A stretch of DNA of 64,000 nucleotides from Oceanospirillaceae bacterium (GCA_013215505.1 JABSQZ010000014.1:1-64000), one strand, 5' to 3'; positions 1 to 9,811 are shown, numbered from the stretch's first letter. Program-made: numbers and translations. Notes: a model not told the origin generated them from the letters alone.

Positions 1-64
1 TTATAGCGATTGATAATTCATCCTGCTCGCTGTGTTTTGGGTGACCCCTGCAGCGAGGAGGCGA

Positions 65-92
65 ATTATATAGATCTGAGGAGCGGCGTCAA
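65..92 (-). promoter_or_regulatory. Strong sigma70 promoter of stable-RNA type, reading out of the left edge
   Basis: On the minus strand a TTGACG -35 box (87-92) and a perfect TATAAT -10 box (65-70) are separated by 16 bases. Upstream lies an A/T-rich tract resembling an UP element (about 93-115), and downstream comes a GC-rich discriminator (TCGCCTCC). That combination is typical of rRNA or tRNA promoters. The transcribed gene lies beyond base 1, so its identity is inference. Confidence 0.7.
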
Positions 93-211
93 CCGTTAAA
101 TCAAAATATTGGGATTTATCGTAAATACGCGGAAATCAGGCCATGAATCGTTCAATTAACAGCCAGCTCGAAGGTATTGGTGCTCTGTGGATAAGATAAC
201 TAACTTTTAAG

Positions 212-1729
212 TTACTTATTGACTGCCAGTGCACGCTTTACCAAATCTGCTGCTTCGTTCATCACCTGAAATATGTAATTTTGTTCTACGGTTCCGGAAA
301 ACAGATAGGCTTTAGGTCCGCGCGCATAAATCGCCACATCTTCACCACTATGGGTTTCAGACTTTCGCGCTATTACGGCCTGCTGTTTATAACCCACAGC
401 AGTAACATCTGCTTTACTCAAGTCAGCACGTTCACCAGTAATGGCACCCGGACCATTCGCATAAACTAAAGTGGTATAAGGCTTACCATCGGTAGATAAA
501 TTGAGCTTTCCGTGATTTTTGCCATCACCAGCATCTATTGCCTGGGAGAGCCCTAATATATCATTACCGCGTTTAGCGTAACCTTGCATCATCAAGGTGT
601 GTGAATGATCCGCAGTGACTATGATTAATGTCTGCTGTGGATCGGTACTTTGCAGCGCGACTTTTACCGCCGCATCAAAAGCCAGCCCCTCTTCGAGAGC
701 GAGCCCGGCGTTACCCTGGTGATGGGCATGATCAATGCGCCCAGATTCGACCATCAGTATATAGCCCTGCTGATTCTCTGCTAGTAACTCTATTGACTTG
801 GCAGTCATTTCCGCCAGTGACGGCTCGCCAGCTTTATCCTCAGTTCGGTGTGCCTCATAAGCCATGTGCGAACTATTAAACAGTGCTAATACTTTCTGAT
901 TCTCTGCTGTTAGAGCATCAAACCCCTGTTGACTCCATATATAAGTGCTCTGCTGATAACGTCTCTGCCACTGATCGATTAAATTTCTTCCATCCGTTCG
1001 CTTTCCGTACTGCCCTTGTGAGTCGACAATTTCTCTGTCGATAAAGTGCCCTCTGCCACCACCCATGATGACATCAATGCCATCGCCTATATTAAATTCA
1101 ACTAACTGCCTGGCTATATCAATACAACCTGCCGCTTTCTGCTTCGCGCTTAGCTTTGAATCATCTTCATAATTTCTATCTGCAGAATGCGCATATGCCG
1201 CAGCCGGCGTGGCGTGTGTTACTCGGGCGGTGGTTACTATACCTGTTGACATTCCAGCCGCTTCGGCCAATTCGAAAGCGGTGGTCGCCGGATTGCTTAG
1301 GGCGGCCACACAATCTCCCCGGTTAACGTCATCAGTCACAGATAACAGACCCGCTTTGGTCTTAACACCGGTCAGCATAGCCGTAGCTGTACCTGCAGAA
1401 TCTGGGGTTTGCGCGTTGGTATTGTATGTTTTGGCCAATGCCAGATTTGGCAGGGCATCATAGGACAAGCTGTACTCTTCTCCTGTCTGCCCACGTTTTT
1501 GTCCGGCATAAATACGGGTCGCTGTGACAGTGCTTACACCGTTACCATCACCGATAAAGAGGATAATATTTTTTGCTTTAGTTCGGATCGGCTGCTGCGC
1601 TTTAATCTTAGCTAAGGTCTGTAAACTGGCCTGATACCAGCGATCTTTACTCTGACTAATTTCCAGGGCGCTAGCTGGATTGGCCAGCACGACGCTAAAT
1701 CCTAGGATTGAACAGATTAATAGATTCAT
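212..1729 (-). CDS. phoA: Alkaline phosphatase (PhoA family), exported
   Basis: Periplasmic alkaline phosphatase that hydrolyses phosphomonoesters to release phosphate. The chosen ATG at 1729 gives 505 residues and follows an AGAGGT ribosome site; a longer frame to 1825 has no such support. Residues 1-21 form a signal peptide ending near PASA. Metal-site DGNG starts at D61, and the nucleophile serine is S111 in DSAG. Further on are THATPAA, RIDHAHH, TADHSH and ETHSGEDV, which supply the remaining zinc and magnesium ligands. THATPAA carries His where E. coli PhoA has Asp153, as in most non-enteric family members. It sits downstream of der on the same strand but is separated by a long inverted repeat. 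No clear Pho box was seen. Confidence 0.9.
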   Translation of the reverse strand: MNLLICSILGFSVVLANPASALEISQSKDRWYQASLQTLAKIKAQQPIRTKAKNIILFIGDGNGVSTVTATRIYAGQKRGQTGEEYSLSYDALPNLALAKTYNTNAQTPDSAGTATAMLTGVKTKAGLLSVTDDVNRGDCVAALSNPATTAFELAEAAGMSTGIVTTARVTHATPAAAYAHSADRNYEDDSKLSAKQKAAGCIDIARQLVEFNIGDGIDVIMGGGRGHFIDREIVDSQGQYGKRTDGRNLIDQWQRRYQQSTYIWSQQGFDALTAENQKVLALFNSSHMAYEAHRTEDKAGEPSLAEMTAKSIELLAENQQGYILMVESGRIDHAHHQGNAGLALEEGLAFDAAVKVALQSTDPQQTLIIVTADHSHTLMMQGYAKRGNDILGLSQAIDAGDGKNHGKLNLSTDGKPYTTLVYANGPGAITGERADLSKADVTAVGYKQQAVIARKSETHSGEDVAIYARGPKAYLFSGTVEQNYIFQVMNEAADLVKRALAVNK

Positions 1730-1839
1730 GATTACCTCTTGTAGTGAATGGGTGATTCGCAAAAGATAAGCTAGTGATATGACGGGATGGGAATTTTGCC
1801 GGAAGCTCAGGCCACCGGCATTCACCTTGTGAGGCTATC

Positions 1840-1875
1840 GATATATACGGTAGCTGGCTAGCTACCGTATATATC
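1840..1875. repeat. Perfect 16-bp inverted repeat between der and the phosphatase gene
   Basis: Two 16-base arms, 1840-1855 and 1860-1875, are exact reverse complements around a 4-base loop (GGCT). It begins 4 bases after the der stop codon on the minus strand. There is no T-run, so it is not a standard intrinsic terminator. It may be an RNA stabiliser, a weak terminator or a binding palindrome. Confidence 0.85.
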
Positions 1876-1879
1876 AGGT

Positions 1880-3307
1880 TTATCTTCTTACCGAATTTTT
1901 CTTCGAAGCTGTCTTTCTCAATTTTCTTATTTGCTTCTGGAATCGCTCTTTCTTATCTAACTTTTCCCCGGTTGAATCATTGCGGTCACCCGCGTAGGGG
2001 TTGATTCCGGTTCTGAATTCAAAGCGTATCGGTGTTCCAAACACTTTCAAGCGCTTGGTAAATTTATTCTGCATATACTTCTTATAGGAATTTGGTAACT
2101 GATCCGTTTGATTACCATGTACTACGATCACCGGTGGATTCGAGCCCCCCTGGTGTGCATAGCGCAACTTAATTCTGCGACCGCCAGGTGACGGTGGCTG
2201 ATGGTCGGAGACTATATCTTCCAGCATTGTCGTCAGATAGTTAGTTGTCCATTTCATCATCGCACATGCATAGGCTTCATCGATGGATTCATACATTTCG
2301 CCGACACCGGTTCCGTGCAGCGCAGAGATAAAGTGGAAGCGTGCAAAACTGGCAAAATCTAACTTGCGTTGAATTTGCTCTTTTACATCGCTGCGCGCCT
2401 CCTTGGTCATGCCATCCCATTTGTTCAGTGTTATCACCAGGGAGCGGCCAGTACTCATCACAAAACCGAGCATATGTAAGTCTTGATCCGTGACACCTTG
2501 TCTGGCGTCTATCACTAACACTACAACATTGGCATCGTTGATAGCCTGCAGAGTTTTAATAATAGAAAATTTCTCTACCGCTTCACGTACATTCTTTCGC
2601 CGTCTCACTCCGGCTGTGTCGATTAAGGTATATTCCTGACCGTCTCGCTGGTAGGGAATATAAATACTGTCCCTGGTGGTGCCTGCCTCATCGAATACAA
2701 TCACTCGATCTTCACCCAACAGCCGATTAACCAATGTAGACTTACCTACGTTAGGCCTACCCACCACGGCTATGCGCACACCTTTGCCTAAGTGACGGTT
2801 TTCATCCTGGATAGAATCGGGGAAAGGCTTAAGCACATACTCAATTAATAATGTAACACCGCGATTATGCGATGCCGCAATCGCCAGTGGTTCGCCCATA
2901 CCTAAGCTATGAAAATCCAACACGGCGATATCAGGGTCTATGCCGTCGGTTTTATTTACCACCAAATGCACGTTGTCTTTGGTTTTACGCAGGTGCTTGG
3001 CGATTTGTATGTCCCCAGGATTTAAGCCATGTCGACCATCAACCATGAATAAGACTACATCGGCCTCTTCTATTGCCAACAAAGATTGCTCGGCCATCTT
3101 GTAATGGATACCTTGCTCATCGCCGGTAATACCACCGGTATCGACCACGATAAAACTGTGCTCAGAGCAGCGACCTTCACCGTACTTTCTATCACGGGTC
3201 ACCCCGGGCATATCAGCGACTAACGCGTCCCAGGTTTTGGTCAAACGGTTAAAGAGAGTCGACTTGCCAACATTTGGTCGACCAACAATTGCAATTACAG
3301 GTAACAT
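1880..3307 (-). CDS. der: Ribosome-assembly GTPase Der (EngA)
   Basis: Essential double GTPase for 50S subunit maturation. The 475-residue protein has two G domains in tandem: P-loops GRPNVGKS at residues 9-16 and 183-190, DTGG and DTAG switch II motifs, and NKTD and NKWD guanine-specificity motifs. A C-terminal KH-like domain and a basic tail rich in Lys and Arg follow. Length and order match the family. It ends the yfgM-bamB-der set common in gammaproteobacteria. A terminator-like hairpin lies directly in front of its start, so its expression may depend on read-through (see findings). Confidence 0.97.
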   Translation of the reverse strand: MLPVIAIVGRPNVGKSTLFNRLTKTWDALVADMPGVTRDRKYGEGRCSEHSFIVVDTGGITGDEQGIHYKMAEQSLLAIEEADVVLFMVDGRHGLNPGDIQIAKHLRKTKDNVHLVVNKTDGIDPDIAVLDFHSLGMGEPLAIAASHNRGVTLLIEYVLKPFPDSIQDENRHLGKGVRIAVVGRPNVGKSTLVNRLLGEDRVIVFDEAGTTRDSIYIPYQRDGQEYTLIDTAGVRRRKNVREAVEKFSIIKTLQAINDANVVVLVIDARQGVTDQDLHMLGFVMSTGRSLVITLNKWDGMTKEARSDVKEQIQRKLDFASFARFHFISALHGTGVGEMYESIDEAYACAMMKWTTNYLTTMLEDIVSDHQPPSPGGRRIKLRYAHQGGSNPPVIVVHGNQTDQLPNSYKKYMQNKFTKRLKVFGTPIRFEFRTGINPYAGDRNDSTGEKLDKKERFQKQIRKLRKTASKKNSVRR

Positions 3308-3319
3308 TTTTTCTTTCTC

Positions 3320-3350
3320 AAAATAAAAAAGCCTTCCAGTGTGGAAGACT
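3320..3350 (-). terminator. Terminator-like hairpin between bamB and der
   Basis: On the minus strand CTTCCA and TGGAAG arms (3333-3338 and 3342-3347) with a 3-base loop extend by two more pairs past one mismatch. They are followed by a T-rich run (complement of 3320-3330). The T-run ends about 12 bases before the der ATG. Confidence 0.75.
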
Positions 3351-3493
3351 ATTTGTTTGATAGTACTGATCTGTTGCCAGATTATGCTGACAAAAGCCTA
3401 TCTTCTATATAATTACTAGTTAGTTACACTATTGTGCAACCCAGCAACAAGTCCGCTTTAGCTCTGACTTTTGCATTTCTAACTAGCCATTGA

Positions 3494-4633
3494 CTATTTT
3501 ATGCTCAGCGCGGTCAAACGACCATTATTACTCAGCACATATAATAAATCACCTTTGACCAACATATCACCTACCAGTGCACCGCCGAGCTTATAACGGG
3601 CTACAAAACGTCCATCTTCCTGGGATAGAAAATGTAAATAGCCTTGCACATCCCCTACTACAACCTGATTAGACAAAGTAGCGGGAGTAGTGATAGTGCG
3701 GTTTAACAGCAAGTCCTGGCGCCATAATTCAGCGGCGGATTGTGCACTTATACCATGCACAATATCCTGGTCTGAACTGAGGAATATGCTGTCATTAGCA
3801 GCAGCTAGTCCCCGGTAACTTGAGTACTCTTTACGCCACAACACTTGAGCATTGAACGGATTAATGGCAGTAAGATTACCACGATAGCCGGGTACGTAGA
3901 GCACATTTTTGTACAAAATGGGCTTGCCATCTACATCGGTCAGCCGCTCTATATCAGACTTCCCCTTGGCAATATTTACGCGATGCTCCCAAAGCACATT
4001 GCCACTAACATTATCCAGAGCGATGAACTTACCGTTATCCAGACCTGCAAGGGTTGCATCAAGGGCGACTAAAGGTGAGCTGTTACCCCGTAAAGTGAGT
4101 TTTGGCTGATTGCTGCTATAGGCCCAAAGTTGTTCTCCGGAGAGTAGATCCAGGGCAATTATGTCACCATTCACCATTTGCAGTACCGTCAACTTATCAT
4201 TGAGTTGCGCTTGAGAGACAACTTCACCGCCGACAGAAACTTGCCAATTAATGGCACCTGTTGTCGCTGACAAAGCAATCACATCACCGGTGTAAGTAGC
4301 CACTATTGCCACATCTTTATTGGCACCTACTCCACTGCTAATGGCAGTATCTAAATCAACCGACCATTGCTTTTTACCCGTTTGCAAATCATAGCTAGAT
4401 ACTTTGCCTTCAACATCCGTCACTATAATAGAACTCGCAGCAACACCGGGAGTCAACTGATGATACTTGTCCCCAAAGTTACTACCAATATTTTGCGACC
4501 AGACCTTAGTCACACTCTTTTCCGACACTATGCTAACCAGTGCGCTAGGTTCTATTTCAGCGCCGTCACTGGAACAACCAGCCAGGGCCATAGCAACAAC
4601 AGACAACGCAATTATTTTTTTAAAGTCGAGCAT
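3494..4633 (-). CDS. bamB: Outer-membrane assembly lipoprotein BamB
   Basis: Lipoprotein of the BAM complex, which folds beta-barrel proteins into the outer membrane. The 379-residue product begins with a lipoprotein signal whose lipobox LAGC puts the acylated cysteine at residue 20. The rest consists of repeated blade motifs of the PQQ-like eight-blade propeller, for example LDLLSGEQLWAY and LDNVSGNVLWEH. Its ATG overlaps the stop of yfgM in a TAATG junction, which suggests translational coupling. Neighbours yfgM and der are the usual partners. Confidence 0.96.
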   Translation of the reverse strand: MLDFKKIIALSVVAMALAGCSSDGAEIEPSALVSIVSEKSVTKVWSQNIGSNFGDKYHQLTPGVAASSIIVTDVEGKVSSYDLQTGKKQWSVDLDTAISSGVGANKDVAIVATYTGDVIALSATTGAINWQVSVGGEVVSQAQLNDKLTVLQMVNGDIIALDLLSGEQLWAYSSNQPKLTLRGNSSPLVALDATLAGLDNGKFIALDNVSGNVLWEHRVNIAKGKSDIERLTDVDGKPILYKNVLYVPGYRGNLTAINPFNAQVLWRKEYSSYRGLAAANDSIFLSSDQDIVHGISAQSAAELWRQDLLLNRTITTPATLSNQVVVGDVQGYLHFLSQEDGRFVARYKLGGALVGDMLVKGDLLYVLSNNGRLTALSIK

Positions 4634-5289
4634 TAGCCTTCCTCTGCGGTCAAATCATTTATCTTCATTGATAGTATCTGCTGAGCGGATCCAACTTCCT
4701 TACTATCCAAGGCCTTCTGATATGCAGCCCGGGCTTTTACTGTATCGCCTTTGGCCACATAAATATCACCTTCAAGCTCTCCCGCCTGGACGTTCAGAGC
4801 TTCAAGGGTAACGCCGCTAAGTAACTTGAGAGCACTATCATACTCACCTTGCTCTGCATCGATTTGCGCTTTGCGAATCAGGGTAATGGCTTTAACCAGC
4901 GGTTTTGGCTCTGAGTTCAAGACCCAATCCAACTCTTGCTCAGCAGCGTTTAAGTCACCTGAGTTAACGGCAATCTTAGCCATCAACAATGAAGCAAATT
5001 TTGCGTATTCTGAATTTTGGTATTCCTCTTTCAAAGATTTAGCGATGTGCTTTGAAGTTGCGAGGTTTTCTTCTGCATCGGCATCCGCGGCCGGAACGGC
5101 TAAAGTAATCATGCGCTGGTACATTGCCGAGGCGTTCTGGTTGGCAGTGATTTGTTGCTTCTGCCAAGCTTTAAATCCATATACCGCTGCAACAGCCACA
5201 GCAATCATTATTACTAAAGATTTGCCATTGTCTTTCCACCAAGATTTGATCGCTGCTAGTTGTTCTTCTTCAGTGCGTAACTCTGTCAC
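4633..5289 (-). CDS. yfgM: YfgM-type TPR membrane protein
   Basis: Ancillary inner-membrane protein; in E. coli YfgM associates with the SecYEG translocon and PpiD. The 218 residues have a cytoplasmic N-terminus containing KSWWKDNG, one transmembrane segment at about 24-40, and a periplasmic TPR-like domain at about 60-210. This matches the family (DUF2133/TPR_21) in length and layout. It is first of the yfgM-bamB pair, with the stop overlapping the bamB start. The preceding 185 bases separate it from hisS and hold no gene. Confidence 0.9.
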   Translation of the reverse strand: MTELRTEEEQLAAIKSWWKDNGKSLVIMIAVAVAAVYGFKAWQKQQITANQNASAMYQRMITLAVPAADADAEENLATSKHIAKSLKEEYQNSEYAKFASLLMAKIAVNSGDLNAAEQELDWVLNSEPKPLVKAITLIRKAQIDAEQGEYDSALKLLSGVTLEALNVQAGELEGDIYVAKGDTVKARAAYQKALDSKEVGSAQQILSMKINDLTAEEG

Positions 5290-5474
5290 TTTACTACTCC
5301 TAAACCTTCACTAATATTGTTGATTAGAATTCTGTTATTACCACTTAGTTGTCAATTTCAACCTTATAAAGTCACAAAACTGCAACCAACAAACTACTAT
5401 TTTCCCGGCGCTGGTGCTTCACACCTTGCCATTGGATGCCCGATCGGTAATCGATTAGCACCCATGATTGATCA

Positions 5475-6731
5475 CTAGTCCTGCAAACTGGAGGCTAGTT
5501 GTGCGATGCTTATATCGCGAACAACTTGTTCAGCATGCCAAAGTGTTGCCACCAACTCTCCATCAGCTGCACGTTTCACTAGAACCACTTTTTCAGCGCC
5601 GCTTTGACGCGCTTTGTTGAGTACATTTTTCAACCCTGAGCAATGCAATCTTATGCACAGATCCGGCTTAGCATTGCGTAATTGCTCAGCGATCAGCACC
5701 AGCTCGGATTGTATGCCTTTGTCTTCGGCTGCCAGGTATAAATCTAAATTATTGGTAATTTTATCAGGTATCGCCTTGAGGGTTTCCAACAGCAACAATA
5801 ATCGCTCTGCGCCCATAGCCATCCCCACAGCCGCTGTTGCTTTGCCCCCTAACTGTTTGACCATGCCATCGTAGCGACCACCGGCACATACAGTTCCCTG
5901 GGCGCCCAGCTGGTCAGTAGTCCATTCAAATACGGTCTTATTGTAATAATCCAGCCCCCGGACTAACCTTGGGTTGATCTTGTAGCGGATACCCGCGGCA
6001 TCCAAAATCGACGTTAGGGTAGTAAAATGCTCCGCCGCTTCGTCGTCCAGATAATCAGACAAGTTGGGAGCATCGTCTAATAGCGCCTGAGTGCTCTGCT
6101 CTTTAGAGTCTAAGATTCGCAACGGGTTAGTTAACAGACGCTTTTGACTGTCTTCATCCAACTGCTCTTTACGCGCATTCAGATACTCGACCAATGCGCT
6201 CTGATACTGCTCTCTCGCACTATTACTGCCAAGAGAATTCAACTCCAAGGTCAGTGAATCTAAAATCCCTAATGAGCGCCAAAAACTGGCACATAACAAA
6301 ATCACTTCGGCATCGATATCGGCACCGGCCATGCCAAAAGCTTCCACGCCAATTTGCTGAAATTGACGATAGCGACCTTTTTGCGGTTTCTCATAGCGGA
6401 ACATCGGGCCGCGGTACCAAAATCTTTGGGTTTGATTAAAAAGCAAACCGTGCTCGATTCCCGCTCTGACTATGCTCGCGGTCCCCTCAGGACGCAGTGC
6501 TAATTTCTCACCGTTACGGTCTTCAAAGCAGTACATTTCCTTTTCAACTATATCGGTCACTTCACCGATGGAGCGATTGAATAATTCGCTGTTCTCTACT
6601 ATTGGGGTACGGATTTCACCGTAACTATAACTGGAGACCACCGCTTGAAATTTAGCTTCGAGATACTGCCATGCTGAGGATTGTTCAGGAAGGATGTCAT
6701 TCATCCCCCTGATAGCTTGAAGTTTTGACAA
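5475..6731 (-). CDS. hisS: Histidyl-tRNA synthetase
   Basis: Class II synthetase charging tRNA-His. The 418-residue protein opens with the conserved IRGMNDILP and contains class II motif 2 in the region RPEGTA...RFWYRGPMFRYEKPQKGR. The histidine-binding motif is LVRGLDYYNKTVFEW, and the C-terminal anticodon-binding domain starts near residue 330. It follows rodZ by only 17 bases, where ispG normally intervenes in this cluster. It is probably co-transcribed with rodZ and pilF. Confidence 0.97.
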   Translation of the reverse strand: MSKLQAIRGMNDILPEQSSAWQYLEAKFQAVVSSYSYGEIRTPIVENSELFNRSIGEVTDIVEKEMYCFEDRNGEKLALRPEGTASIVRAGIEHGLLFNQTQRFWYRGPMFRYEKPQKGRYRQFQQIGVEAFGMAGADIDAEVILLCASFWRSLGILDSLTLELNSLGSNSAREQYQSALVEYLNARKEQLDEDSQKRLLTNPLRILDSKEQSTQALLDDAPNLSDYLDDEAAEHFTTLTSILDAAGIRYKINPRLVRGLDYYNKTVFEWTTDQLGAQGTVCAGGRYDGMVKQLGGKATAAVGMAMGAERLLLLLETLKAIPDKITNNLDLYLAAEDKGIQSELVLIAEQLRNAKPDLCIRLHCSGLKNVLNKARQSGAEKVVLVKRAADGELVATLWHAEQVVRDISIAQLASSLQD

Positions 6732-6748
6732 TGTTCTATTACCGGTAA

Positions 6749-7819
6749 TTAAAGGGGTAGCGTAAAGTTCGCTATATTCTTACGACTGATGCTTTGCAAA
6801 TCAATAGAGCTCCCGCCATATGTGATACTGGAAATACTATTTACCCGGCCAATGGATACTTTAAGTGGAGTATCACCGCTTAGAGATAATTGCTCACCGG
6901 ATTTTTTAATGCCATTAAATAAGATCTTGCCTTGTGCATTTTTAATGGTAACCCAGCAGTCATTACTAAAAGACATTTGCAGCAACTTAACCTCTACTGC
7001 AGCCACTACTTCAACGGATTCCTCAGCGATGCTGGCTACCGGATCGGGTTCCAGTGTTTTTACCACTTGCTCCAGTTCGGCTAATTCTGAGGTACTCTGA
7101 GCTTCCGCCTCTTCATCAACTACATTTAGCGCCAGCTCAATACCATTGCCATTACTGATCACTTGTGCTGCCTGGGCCTCAACAACACTGACCACTTGAT
7201 CGGTGCTGACTGCAGCAGGTTGACTTTCAGTAGCAGTCGGTTGAACTACAATAGTCGGCGCGACAGCCACTGGCTCTGATAGCAGCTGTGAATTACTGGT
7301 TTCCACTTCAATGCCACTATCTAATGAAGGTAGCACCAACTGCTTGCCATTTGCTGTTTCAACGGCAACCGGCTCTTTCGAGGCTAGAAAAGGAGCATTT
7401 AATCCATATTGTGTCTGCCACCACCAATATATAGCACCGGCCAAAAGTATCACAAAAAGTAGCGATGACCACTTCATCACCGGATCGCCAACCTTTACTT
7501 GCTCCTCTATTTTAGAGACAGCCATTAAGGGTGCTTTAATGTTGTGATTGCCATACACAGCATCCAGCAATTCGATCAGCTCTTCACCATTCTCGTTGAC
7601 CGCTTTAGCATAAGCTCTAATATAGCCGCGACAGAACACCATGCTCGGCAGTTTTTCGTAATCACCTTCTTCGATCCACAAGATATAATTTCGCGGCAAA
7701 TACAAATCGTCAGCTATTGACTTGGGGCTAATTCCTAAAGCTTCCCGAGCTTTTTGCAAACGCAGACCAGGTGAACCTTGATTTTCAGTTACTAATACTT
7801 CGTCAGACTTACTACTCAC
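6749..7819 (-). CDS. rodZ: Cell-shape protein RodZ
   Basis: Bitopic membrane protein that links MreB to the cell-wall elongation machinery. The 356-residue product starts with GTG in a GTGA overlap with the pilF stop. An N-terminal helix-turn-helix of the HTH_25 type covers about 17-85, a single transmembrane helix about 117-136, and a Ser/Thr/Val/Ala-rich low-complexity linker about 150-265. A C-terminal periplasmic DUF4115 domain with DCWVTIKNAQGKILFNG follows. Family layout is complete. Confidence 0.94.
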   Translation of the reverse strand: MSSKSDEVLVTENQGSPGLRLQKAREALGISPKSIADDLYLPRNYILWIEEGDYEKLPSMVFCRGYIRAYAKAVNENGEELIELLDAVYGNHNIKAPLMAVSKIEEQVKVGDPVMKWSSLLFVILLAGAIYWWWQTQYGLNAPFLASKEPVAVETANGKQLVLPSLDSGIEVETSNSQLLSEPVAVAPTIVVQPTATESQPAAVSTDQVVSVVEAQAAQVISNGNGIELALNVVDEEAEAQSTSELAELEQVVKTLEPDPVASIAEESVEVVAAVEVKLLQMSFSNDCWVTIKNAQGKILFNGIKKSGEQLSLSGDTPLKVSIGRVNSISSITYGGSSIDLQSISRKNIANFTLPL

Positions 7820-8577
7820 TGAGCTGACTCCTTATATTCTTTATATTTATTAGGGAATAAGTTTTCCAATAACAGCAAATATGTCACCACTTCAGACAAA
7901 TTGCCCTTTTTACGTGCCAAATCGATACCTAGAATCAAACTATCAGCAGTATGATGTGTTTGATTATCGGTAACTAATTGCAAAAACTCGCTGTATCTTG
8001 CATTAGATTTAAAAGTTTCTCCAGCAGCCAATAAGTTTTTACTTAAATTTATCAAGGCAAAGGCACTTTTACCACCTAAATTGACCGAGCGTTGAAATGC
8101 CTTATCAGCTAATTTGCCATCATCTAGCGCCGAATAGCAACGACCGAGATTATCTAGCGCTGCCGCTCTTCGATTGTAAAACGGATCTTTTGTTGCCAAC
8201 TCCAGTTCTACACATGCCCGGGCATATTGTTGCTGGGAAAACAAAAACGCACCGTAGTTGTTGTGGAACATAGCGGAATCAGGATCTGTTTTGATGGCTT
8301 TTTGGAAATACTCTTCCGCCAGTTCTATCTCCTGCTCTGACTGGAATATAGAACCCAATACAACATAGGCGCGACCATAACCCTTATCGTAAGCTATGGC
8401 CTTTTGCGCCCACAGACGGGCACCGACATTATCCCCTTGCTGATAGTAGCTGATAGCGACATCAGTATGTTTCAGGGCTTTTTCTCGGGCACTTATTTCA
8501 TTCGGATCAGGGGCACCTATGGCACAGGCCGTCAACATTAGCGACATAGCTATTAACTGGGCATAGCGCTTAATCAT
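7816..8577 (-). CDS. pilW: Type IV pilus biogenesis lipoprotein PilF/PilW (TPR)
   Basis: Outer-membrane lipoprotein pilotin that helps the PilQ secretin assemble. I chose the ATG at 8577 (253 residues) because a GGAG lies upstream; the in-frame TTG at 8595 has no ribosome site. The signal peptide ends in a lipobox LTAC. TPR repeats follow, for example GYGRAYVVLGSIFQ and DSAMFHNNYGAFLFSQQQY. It sits between rlmN and rodZ as in Pseudomonas. No other pilus genes are in the window, so pilus use cannot be judged here. Confidence 0.92.
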   Translation of the reverse strand: MIKRYAQLIAMSLMLTACAIGAPDPNEISAREKALKHTDVAISYYQQGDNVGARLWAQKAIAYDKGYGRAYVVLGSIFQSEQEIELAEEYFQKAIKTDPDSAMFHNNYGAFLFSQQQYARACVELELATKDPFYNRRAAALDNLGRCYSALDDGKLADKAFQRSVNLGGKSAFALINLSKNLLAAGETFKSNARYSEFLQLVTDNQTHHTADSLILGIDLARKKGNLSEVVTYLLLLENLFPNKYKEYKESAQ

Positions 8578-8620
8578 CTGCAAGTTTGACTCCAATGTCG
8601 GCCGGTGATTGATTAGAATG

Positions 8621-9754
8621 TTAAGTTCTCATCGCAGAGCTGTCCGGCACCACTTGCTGCACTACCGGAATCAGCTTTGCAGTCCTTCTGGTTCTATCTT
8701 CTACCATCCCCACTAACTGACCGCAAGCCGCATCAATCTCCTCTCCACGAGTACGCCTGACAGTAGTGCGGATGCCCGCTTTATGCATAGTATTTTTGAA
8801 GTGCTCTATAACCTCGGCTTTAGGCCGTTCATAACCAGAATTTGGAAAGGGGTTGAAAGGTATGATATTGAGCTTGCAAGGTAAGGTCTTGAGTAGCTTT
8901 GCCAACTGTTTGGCATGTTCAGGCAAATCGTTAACGCCAGCCATCATAGTGTATTCGATGGTAATAACCCGCTTATCATCTAGCTTGGCTAAGTACCTGT
9001 GGCAAGCCGCCATTAGTTCTTTAATGGGATAGCGCTTATTAATGGGTACTAGTACATCACGTAATTCATCATTGGGTGCATGTAGGGAAACCGCCATCGA
9101 CACATCGATAACATCTCCCAATTTATCCATTGCTGGCACTACACCTGCAGTACTTAAAGTCACCCGCCGTTTAGACAGGCCGTAGGCATTGTCTTCCATC
9201 ATCAAGTGCATAGCACTGACAACCCGCTCAAAATTCATCAGCGGCTCACCCATACCCATCATTACCACATTCGTGACAACACGTTTGTTGGCTGGGTCCA
9301 TAGCCCCAAATGATTTAATTGCAATTCTCACCTGACCAATGATTTCAGCGGCAGATAAATTGCGATTAAACCCTTGTTTTCCGGTGGAACAAAAACTACA
9401 GTTCAGCGAGCACCCCACCTGAGAGGATACACACAAAGTTCCTCGATCACCCTCTGGGATAAGCACGGTCTCGACACAGGAGCCGCCCTCTACTCGAATG
9501 ACCCATTTGCGAGTGCCATCTTTAGAGATGTCTTGTGAGACAACTTCCGGGCCGCGAATCTCAGCTTGCGCATTTAACTTTTCACGCAGTGATTTACTGA
9601 TGTTGGTCATTTCATCAAAACTTTCAGCCCCTTGCTGATGTATCCATTTCAGCACTTGGGTTGCTCTGAATGGCTTTTCCCCTATATCCTGAAAATAGCC
9701 CGCTAATTGAACGGGGGTCATACCCAGTAGGTTAGTTTTTGATGCATCTGTCAT
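8621..9754 (-). CDS. rlmN: 23S rRNA/tRNA adenine-C2 methyltransferase RlmN
   Basis: Radical SAM enzyme making m2A2503 in 23S rRNA and m2A37 in some tRNAs. The 377-residue protein has the [4Fe-4S] motif CSLNCSFC with C115, C119 and C122, the GEPLMNF region, and the C-terminal [14 protein letters not shown] containing the methyl-carrying cysteine. It needs an iron-sulfur cluster, so assembly machinery must exist elsewhere even though the isc genes are missing from this locus. It lies downstream of ndk and upstream of pilF. Confidence 0.97.
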   Translation of the reverse strand: MTDASKTNLLGMTPVQLAGYFQDIGEKPFRATQVLKWIHQQGAESFDEMTNISKSLREKLNAQAEIRGPEVVSQDISKDGTRKWVIRVEGGSCVETVLIPEGDRGTLCVSSQVGCSLNCSFCSTGKQGFNRNLSAAEIIGQVRIAIKSFGAMDPANKRVVTNVVMMGMGEPLMNFERVVSAMHLMMEDNAYGLSKRRVTLSTAGVVPAMDKLGDVIDVSMAVSLHAPNDELRDVLVPINKRYPIKELMAACHRYLAKLDDKRVITIEYTMMAGVNDLPEHAKQLAKLLKTLPCKLNIIPFNPFPNSGYERPKAEVIEHFKNTMHKAGIRTTVRRTRGEEIDAACGQLVGMVEDRTRRTAKLIPVVQQVVPDSSAMRT

Positions 9755-9780
9755 TTGTTCTAAATCTCTTAAATTAATTG

Positions 9781-9804
9781 AGCACGGAGCCGAAACTCCG
9801 TGCT
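9781..9804 (-). terminator. Hairpin after ndk
   Basis: Perfect 9-base arms AGCACGGAG and CTCCGTGCT with a 6-base loop lie 8 bases after the ndk stop. The T-run on the minus side is weak, so this is a partial terminator or an RNA-stabilising stem. Confidence 0.55.
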
Positions 9805-9811
9805 ACATCAC

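Noticed and set aside
5290-5474. TTGACA on the minus strand before yfgM
   Set aside because: No -10 box lies at a proper distance, so I did not call a promoter.
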